From: Acidobacteriaceae bacterium
GTDB lineage: Bacteria; Acidobacteriota; Terriglobia; Terriglobales; Acidobacteriaceae
Length of the DNA: 6,073 nucleotides
NCBI GenBank assembly: GCA_003156235.1
Contig: PMGP01000253.1
Coordinates: forward strand, 7,308-13,380
Direction: 5' to 3'
In this document: positions 1-5,766 of the stretch, piece after piece
How the letters are laid out: each line of letters begins with the position of its first letter
Numbering within the stretch: the first letter of the stretch is position 1
Notes under the pieces: generated by a model
The model's database searches: none
What the model saw: only the letters and a program-made list of their open reading frames with translations
Told to the model about the DNA's origin: nothing
Program-made: the position numbers and the translations under genes

Positions 1-152
1 TCTCCTGTCAGGACTACAAAACCCCTGCGCGCCGCAATGCCGTATTGCAGACACGCAAGCGCCTCCCTGATCTGCGGCCGCAGGAAGAGAAACCGCGGGT
101 CTGGACTGGCTCCGAAAGGAAGGACGCGAAGACCGAAGAAAGATTTGTACAT
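1..152 (-). CDS. ExeA/GspA-like AAA+ secretion ATPase of exosortase loci (N-terminal fragment)
   Basis: This gene is cut by the left edge, so only 50 codons and two bases are present. Reading the minus strand from the ATG at 152 gives MYKSFFGLRVLPFGASPDPR, followed by a stretch ending ALACLQYGIAARRGFVVLTG. This is the characteristic opening of ExeA/GspA-type ATPases and of the PEP-CTERM-locus secretion ATPase subfamily (TIGR03015, from memory): an FFGLxxxPF box, SPDPRF, then a QYGI helix and a beta strand leading into Walker A. The P-loop itself lies just past the edge. The start is 2 nt after the TAG of the chain-length gene, which indicates translational coupling and a shared operon. By family knowledge the protein is a cytoplasmic or membrane-associated ATPase thought to support export or assembly; its exact role in EPS loci is not established. 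The family call is strong, but full length and catalytic residues cannot be judged here. Confidence 0.85.
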   Translation of the reverse strand, partial: MYKSFFGLRVLPFGASPDPRFLFLRPQIREALACLQYGIAARRGFVVLTG

Positions 153-154
153 GG

Positions 155-1687
155 CTATCCACGCGCACTTTCTGTTGGTTTGGCGGTTCGTGAAAATAAT
201 TTTCTGCGCCTGCCGGGCGAGCGAGAGGTATCCAGGTCATTGATGTAGGAGACGACCGCAAGTGTCGGCAGTTTGGTAAAAGCAAAAACGTCGCCCTCGT
301 TGCGCATGGATTTATCGCGGTACTCGAGCAGCGCGGTGAGCAGCAGACCCAAAGCCAAGCCGGATGATAAGCCGCCTCCGGCGAAGACAAGATGGTTCGG
401 AAAGGTGGGCGCTTCCGGAAGATTGGGAGCATCCATCACGCGAAACTGTTCGCCCTGCTGGCGATGTTCAAGCGCCGTGGCCATGGACGATTGATTCATC
501 TTGGTCAGCAGAGTGTTGTAGAACTGCACCGCCGTATCATGGTCGCGCGTAACCTGTTTGTACTCTTCCTCAATCAGGGGGCTGGCCTCAAGTTTCGCCT
601 CGAAGCTGCGAATCTTCTGATCGAGACGGGCCTGTTCCTGTTTGGCAGCAGCTATAGACGCCTTCTGCACACGAAGCTGATTCTTGAGCTGCCGAAGCTG
701 CGCCGTGTCTGTACTTTTGGCTGCTATCTCTCCCTTGGAATTGGCGGTCGTGTCTCCCTTCGCGGGTTCGGCCGCGCCGCGCGCGATTTCTGCCCGCAGA
801 CTGGCAATCCTGCGCTTGATCGCAAGCATATCTGGATGGTCAGGTGTGTAGAGAGTCTCCATCTCCTTTTCCTGAGCCTGGGCGGCTTTGAGCTGCGCCT
901 GAAGGGCATCCCCCGTTGTCCCAGTGGCCGGGTCGGTGGACGACGCTTCCTGCGCTTGTTGGTTGATCATGGCTCCGAGCAGGGTTTCTCCCTGCTGCAT
1001 GGAGGTGATCTCCCTTGTCGTGGCCTCCATCTGAGTCGTGAGGGCCTGAAGATTGTTGGTATTCGACGATTCCTGCTGGGGAAGCTTGCCACTGTACTTG
1101 CGCTCGAAGTCGGCAAGCTTGGCGTCCTGTTCGTCCAGGTTTCGCTTTGAATCGGCGAGTTGCTGCCTCAGAAAGTCGGTCGTGCCTTCCGCGGACTCTT
1201 CGCGCGCGCTTAGATTCGCGCTGATAAACAACGATGTGATCTCTCCGCACACCTGTTGGGCGGTGTGCGCATCCTGCGCCTTGAACGTGATATAAAAGCC
1301 CGGCATCCCGCGCGCACCGGAGGGAATCGGGTTAATCCCGATCGCCTTGCGCGTCATATCGACGCGGTCGTCCATGGTGGCCTTGTTGCCCGCATACAGA
1401 TTGAATCTCTCGATGATCGGCTCTATGCGCGAACGGCTCAATATCTGTTCCTTCATCGACGCCAGCCGCTCGCCTAGATCTTCATTGACCACCGACTTCA
1501 CATAATCCTCTGATACTTTCGGCTGCTCGATAAGCACCAGCGTTTGCGACGTATACTGCGGAGGCAAAGTATAGCTGATGCCGGTACTGATTCCCATGAG
1601 GAGAATTGTGCAAGCCAAAATCAGCAGGAATCGCCGCTTCAATATCCCCGCGTAATCCTGCATTGTCAATTCACGGTGCCCGAGCAT
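155..1687 (-). CDS. Wzz/GNVR-type polysaccharide chain-length determinant (exosortase-locus subfamily)
   Basis: This 510-residue inner-membrane protein is expected to set EPS chain length and to couple the inner-membrane polymerase to the outer-membrane exporter. The architecture is classic: a short cytoplasmic N-terminus (KRRF at 17-20), TM1 at about 19-40, a periplasmic Wzz domain, a long coiled coil (about 160-380, rich in Q, A, E and K), a GNVR-like section (EEEYKQVTRDHDTAVQFYNTL near 373-393), the proline motif APNLPEAPTFP (420-430) and TM2 at about 432-455. YTPDHPDMLAIKRRI (280-294) is typical of the PEP-CTERM-locus chain-length subfamily (TIGR03007, from memory). The cytoplasmic tail of about 55 residues is basic (RRRK at 493-496) and has no Walker motif, so any BY-kinase must be a separate protein. 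A strong AAGGAGG sits only 3 nt before the chosen ATG. Met9 (position 1663), giving MQDYAGILKRRF, is an alternative start with better family resemblance but no Shine-Dalgarno of its own. Confidence 0.93.
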   Translation of the reverse strand: MLGHRELTMQDYAGILKRRFLLILACTILLMGISTGISYTLPPQYTSQTLVLIEQPKVSEDYVKSVVNEDLGERLASMKEQILSRSRIEPIIERFNLYAGNKATMDDRVDMTRKAIGINPIPSGARGMPGFYITFKAQDAHTAQQVCGEITSLFISANLSAREESAEGTTDFLRQQLADSKRNLDEQDAKLADFERKYSGKLPQQESSNTNNLQALTTQMEATTREITSMQQGETLLGAMINQQAQEASSTDPATGTTGDALQAQLKAAQAQEKEMETLYTPDHPDMLAIKRRIASLRAEIARGAAEPAKGDTTANSKGEIAAKSTDTAQLRQLKNQLRVQKASIAAAKQEQARLDQKIRSFEAKLEASPLIEEEYKQVTRDHDTAVQFYNTLLTKMNQSSMATALEHRQQGEQFRVMDAPNLPEAPTFPNHLVFAGGGLSSGLALGLLLTALLEYRDKSMRNEGDVFAFTKLPTLAVVSYINDLDTSRSPGRRRKLFSRTAKPTESARG

Positions 1688-1690
1688 AAT

Positions 1691-1697
1691 CCTCCTT
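1691..1697 (-). promoter_or_regulatory. Strong ribosome binding site for the chain-length gene
   Basis: The minus strand reads AAGGAGG, then ATT, then the ATG at 1687. The match to the anti-Shine-Dalgarno sequence is the best in the window. The 3-nt spacer is shorter than usual, which leaves some doubt about the start. The next in-frame ATG (1663) is about 27 nt away, too far for this site. The site lies in the 16-nt gap after the stop of the beta-barrel gene. Confidence 0.75.
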
Positions 1698-1703
1698 CGT
1701 GAG

Positions 1704-2957
1704 TTACTTTTTGAAGCGCTTTTCCCTCGGAGAGAAACCGAGGCTGAAACCGATCACCTGCGACAGCCCGCTGACGGCATTCGCTGGAAGCGAGGAGCTT
1801 GTCGACTGATAAATTGCTGTGTAGTTCGCGGATGCAACGATATATCGCCCCAATCGTCGCGTCGCCGACACTCCGCCATACTCTGCGTTGGTCACGCCCG
1901 TCTGTTGCAATCCCCCAGTGCGCATATATGAGCCTGTTACGCTGAGGGACAGGTTTTTTCCCTGCTGCCGCGAGAGTGCCGCGCTTATGTCTTTATTGTT
2001 TACCCCCACCTGCGTTGTTACCCCCGCGCCTCCCGAGGCCGCTTGGGTATAGCTCAGTGTGGCCGTTCCTGACTTGGCGGCGTAGCTCATATTTGCGTTC
2101 ACTGTGAGATCTGTCGACGAAGGTATATTGCTGCCCGCTGAGCCCTGTATCCACTCGGGTCCGGCGCTGACGCTCGTATTGAGCCGCCGGCTCCACGTGC
2201 GCTGGTAGCCAGCCATCGCTGATTGAGTCTCCATGGTGATTGTGGACCCGGGATAGCTGAAGCTGGAGAATGAGTACTGACCCGTTATCGAATTCAGCGC
2301 GTTCAGTCGCCTGGTAATCTGCGGGCCTGCTTGCAAAGAATTGGTCTCCAGGCCGTTGCCGTCCGGGTAGCGCAGGATTCCGTAGCTGCCGTTGACGCCC
2401 AGGCTGGTTGCGTGGCCGAGGCCGTGAGTGAAATTCGCTCCAGTCTGGTTGTTGACGCTGCGCGTGTTCAGCGTCAGAATTGGTTGAGTCGGCGCGCCCG
2501 GTGCGCCCGGAAGGCTGCCCACGCCGGGGATCCCGGAAAATCCCATTGTCGGCGCCTGCGGCGTATAACTCACGTTATCGTTGAGATTGAATGCCCAGGA
2601 ATGTAGAACAAAGCCTTGCGATACCATCAGATGCTGAAATACTCCGCTTCCTTCGCCCGCGCCGGAAATCGTCCACATATCGCCGCCGGAATATGTCAGT
2701 GCGAAGGGATGGGCTTTGGCGGTTATGAACGTCACCTGCCCATTCACACCGCTCGTCTGACTGCCGCCCTGGGTCCCACCATAGAACTGCGCGGTTTGCG
2801 CATAGTTAAGAGAGTATTGCAGCATCCCGTTCACCGGCGGCCCCAGGGAGCCGCCAAGACCGGCCGGCCCCGTCGCCGCGGGAGCAACTTGTGCTCTTGC
2901 CGAGGCGCTGAAGGTAAAGATAAATAGGATCGCCATGAGTGCGTAACTTGGTTTCAT
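1704..2957 (-). CDS. Outer-membrane beta-barrel protein of the EPS/exosortase locus
   Basis: This 417-residue protein has a clear Sec signal peptide: K3, a hydrophobic run at 6-18, then SASARA with cleavage after A22. The mature part has no cysteine and is built from alternating polar/hydrophobic stretches rich in Ser, Thr, Gly, Asn and aromatic residues, for example LQYSLNYAQTAQF, HATSLGVNGSYGILRY, TATLSYTQ, IVASANYTAIY and VIGFSLGF, as expected of antiparallel transmembrane strands. A Pro/Gly-rich segment (139-159) probably forms a loop. I do not recognise a named family with certainty. Barrel proteins of unknown function are common in PEP-CTERM/exosortase loci (TIGR03016 is one such family, from memory). 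Its place between the export protein and the chain-length gene suggests a role as an outer-membrane pore or export partner; that is inference. The protein ends with a short basic tail (REKRFKK) after the apparent last strand. The gene starts 10 nt after the export gene stops, with only a weak AAGG (overlapping that stop) as Shine-Dalgarno. Confidence 0.8.
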   Translation of the reverse strand: MKPSYALMAILFIFTFSASARAQVAPAATGPAGLGGSLGPPVNGMLQYSLNYAQTAQFYGGTQGGSQTSGVNGQVTFITAKAHPFALTYSGGDMWTISGAGEGSGVFQHLMVSQGFVLHSWAFNLNDNVSYTPQAPTMGFSGIPGVGSLPGAPGAPTQPILTLNTRSVNNQTGANFTHGLGHATSLGVNGSYGILRYPDGNGLETNSLQAGPQITRRLNALNSITGQYSFSSFSYPGSTITMETQSAMAGYQRTWSRRLNTSVSAGPEWIQGSAGSNIPSSTDLTVNANMSYAAKSGTATLSYTQAASGGAGVTTQVGVNNKDISAALSRQQGKNLSLSVTGSYMRTGGLQQTGVTNAEYGGVSATRRLGRYIVASANYTAIYQSTSSSLPANAVSGLSQVIGFSLGFSPREKRFKK

Positions 2958-2967
2958 TCGGGTTGCC

Positions 2968-3609
2968 TTACGGTACGACTAACGTATCGCCCGGATTCAA
3001 TGTGAGATTGAGCGAGCTGTCGCCCTTCAATGCTTGCTTGTATTGCAATGGTATCTTCTGCTGCTTCCCGTCTACAGTGCGAAGGATGTACATCTTTTTC
3101 GCGTTGGCGTACTGTGAAATTCCACCGGCCGTCGCTATTGCCTGAAGCAAGGTCATGCCGGGAGTCAGCTCCATCGGGCCGGGCTTGCCTACTTCGCCGA
3201 TCAGGTAAACCTTCTTGCTGTTCATCTGGTTCAGAATGATGGTGACATTCGGGTCTTGTATGAACTTCTTCAGCTTGGCCGTAACTTCGTCCGCCAACTG
3301 CAGTGGCGTCTTGCCCGCGGCCTTGACATCACCGAGAAGGGGCAACGAGATCATGCCGTCTGAACGAACAAGCAAGCTGCTTGACAGGGACGGCTCTTTA
3401 AACACGGTAACCATTACAACATCGGACTCGCCAATGACATAGCTGTCGGGCACAACCAGCGCGGGCAGTGCCGGCGAGGTCGCTGCCGGCGCGGGCGCTG
3501 TTGGAGCGGGCGGCTTGGCCGTGTCCTGCGCCGCCGGTATTTTGTCTTGAGCCGGGCTAAAAATCGCCGCAGCAAAAAATGCCGCCATCAGAAGGCTTCC
3601 CGTTTTCAT
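2968..3609 (-). CDS. Polysaccharide export protein, Wza-like (Poly_export + SLBB), without lipobox
   Basis: This compact, 213-residue exporter component is predicted to be periplasmic or outer-membrane associated. Residues 1-20 form a signal peptide (hydrophobic 6-17, SPA before the cut). A Pro/Ala-rich linker covers about 24-51. A Poly_export domain (PF02563) starts at DSYVIGESDVV (55-65) and contains the usual VRSDGMISLPLLGDVKAAG stretch (81-99) and QDPNVTIIL (118-126). One SLBB-type domain (PF10531) follows from about 133 (KVYLIGEVGKPG, then LLQAIATAGGI). Unlike Escherichia coli Wza there is no lipobox cysteine, and no cysteine at all. The C-terminal amphipathic helix that forms the Wza outer-membrane pore is also missing, since the protein ends at LNPGDTLVVP. 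The neighbouring beta-barrel may therefore supply the outer-membrane part. The start codon overlaps the regulator stop in an ATGA arrangement, with GGAG upstream inside the regulator's last codons, implying coupled translation. The PEP-CTERM export subfamily (TIGR03027, from memory) is the closest match I recognise. Confidence 0.92.
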   Translation of the reverse strand: MKTGSLLMAAFFAAAIFSPAQDKIPAAQDTAKPPAPTAPAPAATSPALPALVVPDSYVIGESDVVMVTVFKEPSLSSSLLVRSDGMISLPLLGDVKAAGKTPLQLADEVTAKLKKFIQDPNVTIILNQMNSKKVYLIGEVGKPGPMELTPGMTLLQAIATAGGISQYANAKKMYILRTVDGKQQKIPLQYKQALKGDSSLNLTLNPGDTLVVP

Positions 3610-4613
3610 GGTGCGACTCCATTCTTGCAGTACGCGGATTGGTTCTCCGTTTCGATCTGCTTGAGTTTGTAGAGCAGGGCCTTGTAGCTGATTCCCAAAT
3701 CGACCGCGGCGCGTTTTCGGTTGCCGCCGGTTGAAACCAGAACCTCGGTGATCAACTGTCTTTCGATCTGAATCGATGAGGCTCGCGTGGCCTCCTTCAG
3801 CAACTGAGGTCTGCGGTTCTCATTCGGCCTTCCCCAGGGCGCCGCCGCCTTGATGGCCGCCAGGGATATTGCCTGGTCTCCGATGGCCACAATCGTCTTG
3901 ATTGCGGTCTGAAGTTCCGTCAGATTGCCGGGCCAACTGTGCTCCATCAGATGTCCGATAATCTCCCTGCAGAGGACCGGCTTGGGACGGTCAAACTGTT
4001 TGGAGTACTGCGTCATCAGCATATCGGCAATGGAGAGAATCTCGGCTTTCCTGCAGCGCAGAGGGGGAATCCGAAGAGTAACTGACGAAATATGGTAGTA
4101 AAAATCCTCTCTCATGCGCCATGATTTGACCTTTTCCGTAAGGTCACGGCTCGAGCCAAACAGCAGCCGGCAGCCTTGCGACTCCTCGGAACGAAAATAT
4201 GTGTTGACGATCAGCTCCTGTAGTGGAAGGCTAAGTTCTGCAATTTCAATTAGATAAAGCGTCCCCTCGGTGGATAGGGAAGACCGCAGCGCCATGGCGG
4301 TGGCATCCATGCAGCGGATCTCCTGGAATGCGCTGCGGGACTGATTCGACCGTGCGTGGATTTGTGCCGCAATGGAGCGCTTCCCGGTGCCGTGTTCGCC
4401 AAGTATCAGGAGAGGGCAATCGCTTTCGGCAATACGCTCAATCGCGCACTGGAGCCGAGCCTCCGTAAGAAGGGCTGGTTTCGCCTGCCGATTCCCATTG
4501 TGAATCATTGCAATTGTCGCCATAAGGAAACCAACGTTCATTTCATCTTTAAAAATACAGATTCCAGACCTGCGGGGAGGGTGGGGGAGCAAAATAAGGG
4601 ATAGGCTTCCCAT
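3606..4613 (-). CDS. Degenerate NtrC-type AAA+ regulator with Fis-type HTH, no receiver domain
   Basis: This 335-residue protein is a predicted DNA-binding regulator of the locus. It has no receiver or sensor domain, and similarity to sigma-54 activators begins near residue 48. Walker A is present (GEHGTGK, 72-78). The distance from Walker A to the Walker B strand is about 20 residues shorter than in NtrC, so the GAFTGA loop is missing. Walker B reads GTLYLIEIAEL (117-127), with Ile122 where the aspartate belongs. Sensor I is SSRDL in place of TNRDL. The arginine-finger region MREDFYYH (167-174) keeps Arg168 but has His174 for the second Arg. Sensor II reads PGNLTEL, with Thr232 in place of Arg. 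The C-terminus is a clear Fis/HTH_8 domain (GGNRKRAAVDLGISYKALLYKL, 297-318). Sigma-54-dependent activation is therefore unlikely, and DNA binding as a repressor or sigma-70 co-regulator is more plausible (inference). The start is uncertain: no candidate has a good Shine-Dalgarno, and Met25 (4541), Met31 (4523) or Met36 (4508) would fit the conserved part equally well. It is first in the minus-strand operon. Confidence 0.88.
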   Translation of the reverse strand: MGSLSLILLPHPPRRSGICIFKDEMNVGFLMATIAMIHNGNRQAKPALLTEARLQCAIERIAESDCPLLILGEHGTGKRSIAAQIHARSNQSRSAFQEIRCMDATAMALRSSLSTEGTLYLIEIAELSLPLQELIVNTYFRSEESQGCRLLFGSSRDLTEKVKSWRMREDFYYHISSVTLRIPPLRCRKAEILSIADMLMTQYSKQFDRPKPVLCREIIGHLMEHSWPGNLTELQTAIKTIVAIGDQAISLAAIKAAAPWGRPNENRRPQLLKEATRASSIQIERQLITEVLVSTGGNRKRAAVDLGISYKALLYKLKQIETENQSAYCKNGVAP

Positions 4614-4698
4614 GCGGTTTATCGACTATCGCGCACGCTTCCTTAGCGATGCCAAAGATAAGGCAGATTTGTTCCCTACCACTGAGAAACAGTGTACC

Positions 4699-4726
4699 AT
4701 TAAATGTTCTAGGAAGTGGAAATCAA
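4699..4726 (-). promoter_or_regulatory. Candidate sigma-70-type promoter for the regulator/EPS operon
   Basis: On the minus strand TTGATT (4726-4721, four of six matches to TTGACA) is followed after 16 nt by TTTAAT (4704-4699, five of six matches to TATAAT). Transcription would start near 4692, giving a leader of about 80 nt to the first ATG (4613) or about 150 nt to Met25. The -35 box lies inside the perfect palindrome at 4717-4732, so a protein bound there would block or affect this promoter. This is sequence matching by eye only. Confidence 0.4.
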
Positions 4727-4732
4727 TTTCCA
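4717..4732. promoter_or_regulatory. Perfect palindrome TGGAAAT-CA-ATTTCCA, candidate operator
   Basis: Two exact 7-bp inverted arms are separated by 2 bp. A 16-bp dyad of this kind is the usual shape of a site for a dimeric HTH protein, and Fis-type HTH regulators bind such dyads. It overlaps the candidate -35 box facing the regulator gene and lies about 120 bp upstream of the predicted exosortase start site, where an upstream activator site would be expected. The obvious candidate ligand is the adjacent regulator; that is inference. Confidence 0.5.
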
Positions 4733-4762
4733 GCGGAGCCGGAAGGCGGATTCCCTATCAAT

Positions 4763-4789
4763 GGACATTTCCATGGGACATTACCATGG
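4763..4789. repeat. 13-bp tandem repeat, two copies
   Basis: GGACATTTCCATG is followed directly by GGACATTACCATG and then one further G that begins the same unit. The two copies (4763-4775 and 4776-4788) differ at one base. Each copy contains part or all of the self-complementary CCATGG, so the unit also makes an inverted repeat (see the dyad at 4769-4791). It lies upstream of the sigma-54-like element of the exosortase gene. Confidence 0.6.
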
Positions 4790-4791
4790 AA
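4769..4791. promoter_or_regulatory. Second dyad TTCCATGG-N7-CCATGGAA, candidate regulator site
   Basis: Exact 8-bp inverted arms (4769-4776 and 4784-4791) flank a 7-bp spacer. The arms share the TTCCA/TGGAA core with the palindrome at 4717-4732, but in the opposite orientation (converging rather than diverging). The centre is about 65 bp upstream of the predicted exosortase transcription start. It could be a second operator for the same protein; a stem-loop in a leader transcript is less likely, because no promoter is seen just upstream on the plus strand. Confidence 0.45.
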
Positions 4792-4820
4792 TATTGCCTT
4801 ATTTCATATTGTTTCTCTTC

Positions 4821-4836
4821 CGGTTCTTGAATTGCT
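4821..4836 (+). promoter_or_regulatory. Candidate sigma-54 (-24/-12) promoter of the exosortase gene
   Basis: CGGTTC-TTGAA-TTGCT places GG (4822-4823) exactly 12 bp before GC (4834-4835), the fixed geometry of sigma-54 promoters. The -12 element TTGCT is a full match, while the -24 element matches only at GG and the final C of TGGCAC. It is the only GG-N10-GC on the plus strand of this intergenic region. Transcription would start near 4846, about 32 nt before the exosortase ATG. PEP-CTERM/exosortase genes in other bacteria are known to be under sigma-54 control, which supports the call, but the -24 box is weak. Confidence 0.35.
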
Positions 4837-4866
4837 AATGTAGAGTAGAACGGGTTAATAAGCTCC

Positions 4867-4875
4867 AGGAAAGGG
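4867..4875 (+). promoter_or_regulatory. Ribosome binding site of the exosortase gene
   Basis: AGGAAAGGG ends 3 nt before the ATG at 4879. Its AGGA part has an 8-nt spacer, which is favourable. It supports this start over the next in-frame ATG six codons in. Confidence 0.65.
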
Positions 4876-4878
4876 ATA

Positions 4879-5766
4879 ATGGCACAAAGCACAATGACGC
4901 AAACCACACCACCCGGGAACTGGAGAGTCCTCTACGCCCATTTTGCATGGGGTTTAGCGGTGATCTGCCTCCTGATCGCGGTGGTTTACTACCAGGTGCT
5001 GGTGAAACTGGTTACCGACTGGTGGCAAATTCCCGATTTTTCTCACGGCTTTCTGGTGCCCCTGTTCTCGGCCTATCTGGTGTGGGAAAAGAGAGAGACC
5101 CTGCGAAGCACAATCATTGCTCCTTGCTGGGGTGGAATTGCTGTAATTTTCCTGGGACTGCTCGTTCTGCTCCTGGGGGTCTATGGTTCCGAACTCTTTC
5201 TCTCGCGGGTTTCGCTGGTCATTGTGCTGGCCGGACTGGTGCTTTGCTTTGGCGGACGGCAGTTCTTGAAGGAACTTAGCTTTGCCCTGCTGGTTCTATT
5301 GCTGGCCATTCCCATTCCGGCTATTATTTTCAATCAGATAACCTTCCCTCTCCAGATCCTGGCCTCAAAACTGGCCAGTGGCCTGCTTCCTTTATTCGGT
5401 GTGCCGGTTCTGCGCGAGGGAAACGTTATCGAGCTTCCCTTGATGAAGCTGGAGGTGGCTGAGGCCTGCAGCGGCATTCGTTCACTGATGAGCCTGTTTA
5501 CCCTCGCCGTTTTTTACGGTTACTTCCTGGAAAAATCCAACTGGAGGCGCGTGGCGCTCGTGCTGGCAAGCATTCCCATCGCGATTGCGGCCAACGCGGT
5601 GCGCATCCTCGGCACTGGGTTGTGCGTACAGTACTGGGATCCGGATAAGGCCCTGGGCTTTTTTCATGAGTTTTCCGGCTGGGTCATCTTTTTGGTGTCG
5701 CTTGCGTGCCTGTATGCCGTCCATCGCGGGATGAGTCTATTCCCGGCCAAAAGGCGGCAGATATGA
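4879..5766 (+). CDS. xrt: Exosortase (EpsH/Xrt family transpeptidase-like membrane protease)
   Basis: This 295-residue integral inner-membrane protein is predicted to cleave and process proteins that carry a short C-terminal sorting signal (PEP-CTERM or a relative), linking their surface display to EPS production. Hydrophobic segments at about 22-42, 53-69, 82-102, 105-123, 133-151, 155-173, 203-217, 225-248 and 266-284 fit the roughly eight-helix Exosortase_EpsH fold (PF09721). The N-terminal signature WWQIPDFSHGFLVPL (48-62) is typical. The catalytic set is complete: Cys197 in EACSGIRSL, Arg242 in NAVRI and His263 in FFHEFSGW. Its length matches a stand-alone exosortase; the EpsI domain that is fused to some exosortases is encoded separately, overlapping by 4 nt (ATGA). 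The subtype (XrtA or one of the others) cannot be fixed by eye, and no sorting substrate lies in the window. The gene is divergent from the EPS export operon. Confidence 0.96.
   Translation: MAQSTMTQTTPPGNWRVLYAHFAWGLAVICLLIAVVYYQVLVKLVTDWWQIPDFSHGFLVPLFSAYLVWEKRETLRSTIIAPCWGGIAVIFLGLLVLLLGVYGSELFLSRVSLVIVLAGLVLCFGGRQFLKELSFALLVLLLAIPIPAIIFNQITFPLQILASKLASGLLPLFGVPVLREGNVIELPLMKLEVAEACSGIRSLMSLFTLAVFYGYFLEKSNWRRVALVLASIPIAIAANAVRILGTGLCVQYWDPDKALGFFHEFSGWVIFLVSLACLYAVHRGMSLFPAKRRQI

Larger units (their letters stand above)
4614..4878. other. Divergent intergenic control region
   Basis: This 265-bp stretch separates two genes read away from each other and is more AT-rich than the flanking genes. 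Short open frames inside it (for example 4612-4830 and 4649-4843 on the plus strand) have no recognisable protein character and no convincing ribosome binding sites. The dyads and promoter-like elements listed separately all fall between 4699 and 4837. The sequence TGGAA or its complement TTCCA occurs four times within 75 bp (4717, 4728, 4769, 4787), which suggests a binding region for one regulator controlling both directions. Confidence 0.75.

Noticed and set aside
392..1150. Plus-strand open frame of 252 codons
   Set aside because: It lies fully antisense to the chain-length gene, whose protein has clear domains. The predicted product is rich in Arg, Leu and Gly with no recognisable motif, as expected of a shadow frame in GC-rich DNA.
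2491..2511. Short GC-rich repeat in the beta-barrel gene
   Set aside because: It only encodes a GAPGAP stretch in a Pro/Gly-rich loop. Two copies are too few to call a repeat array or a collagen-like domain.
4662..4677. Minus-strand GG-N10-GC as a sigma-54 promoter for the regulator operon
   Set aside because: The spacing fits, but the -24 box (AGGGAA) and -12 box (CTGCC) match the consensus poorly. The sigma-70-like element at 4699-4726 is the better candidate.
4612..4843. Two short plus-strand open frames in the divergent gap (4612-4830 and 4649-4843)
   Set aside because: There are no ribosome binding sites and no protein-like composition, they overlap each other in different frames, and they cover the dyads and promoter-like elements.
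4880..4894. TGGCAC at the exosortase start codon as a sigma-54 -24 box
   Set aside because: There is no GC at the required spacing, and the site lies inside the coding start, so it cannot serve as that gene's promoter.
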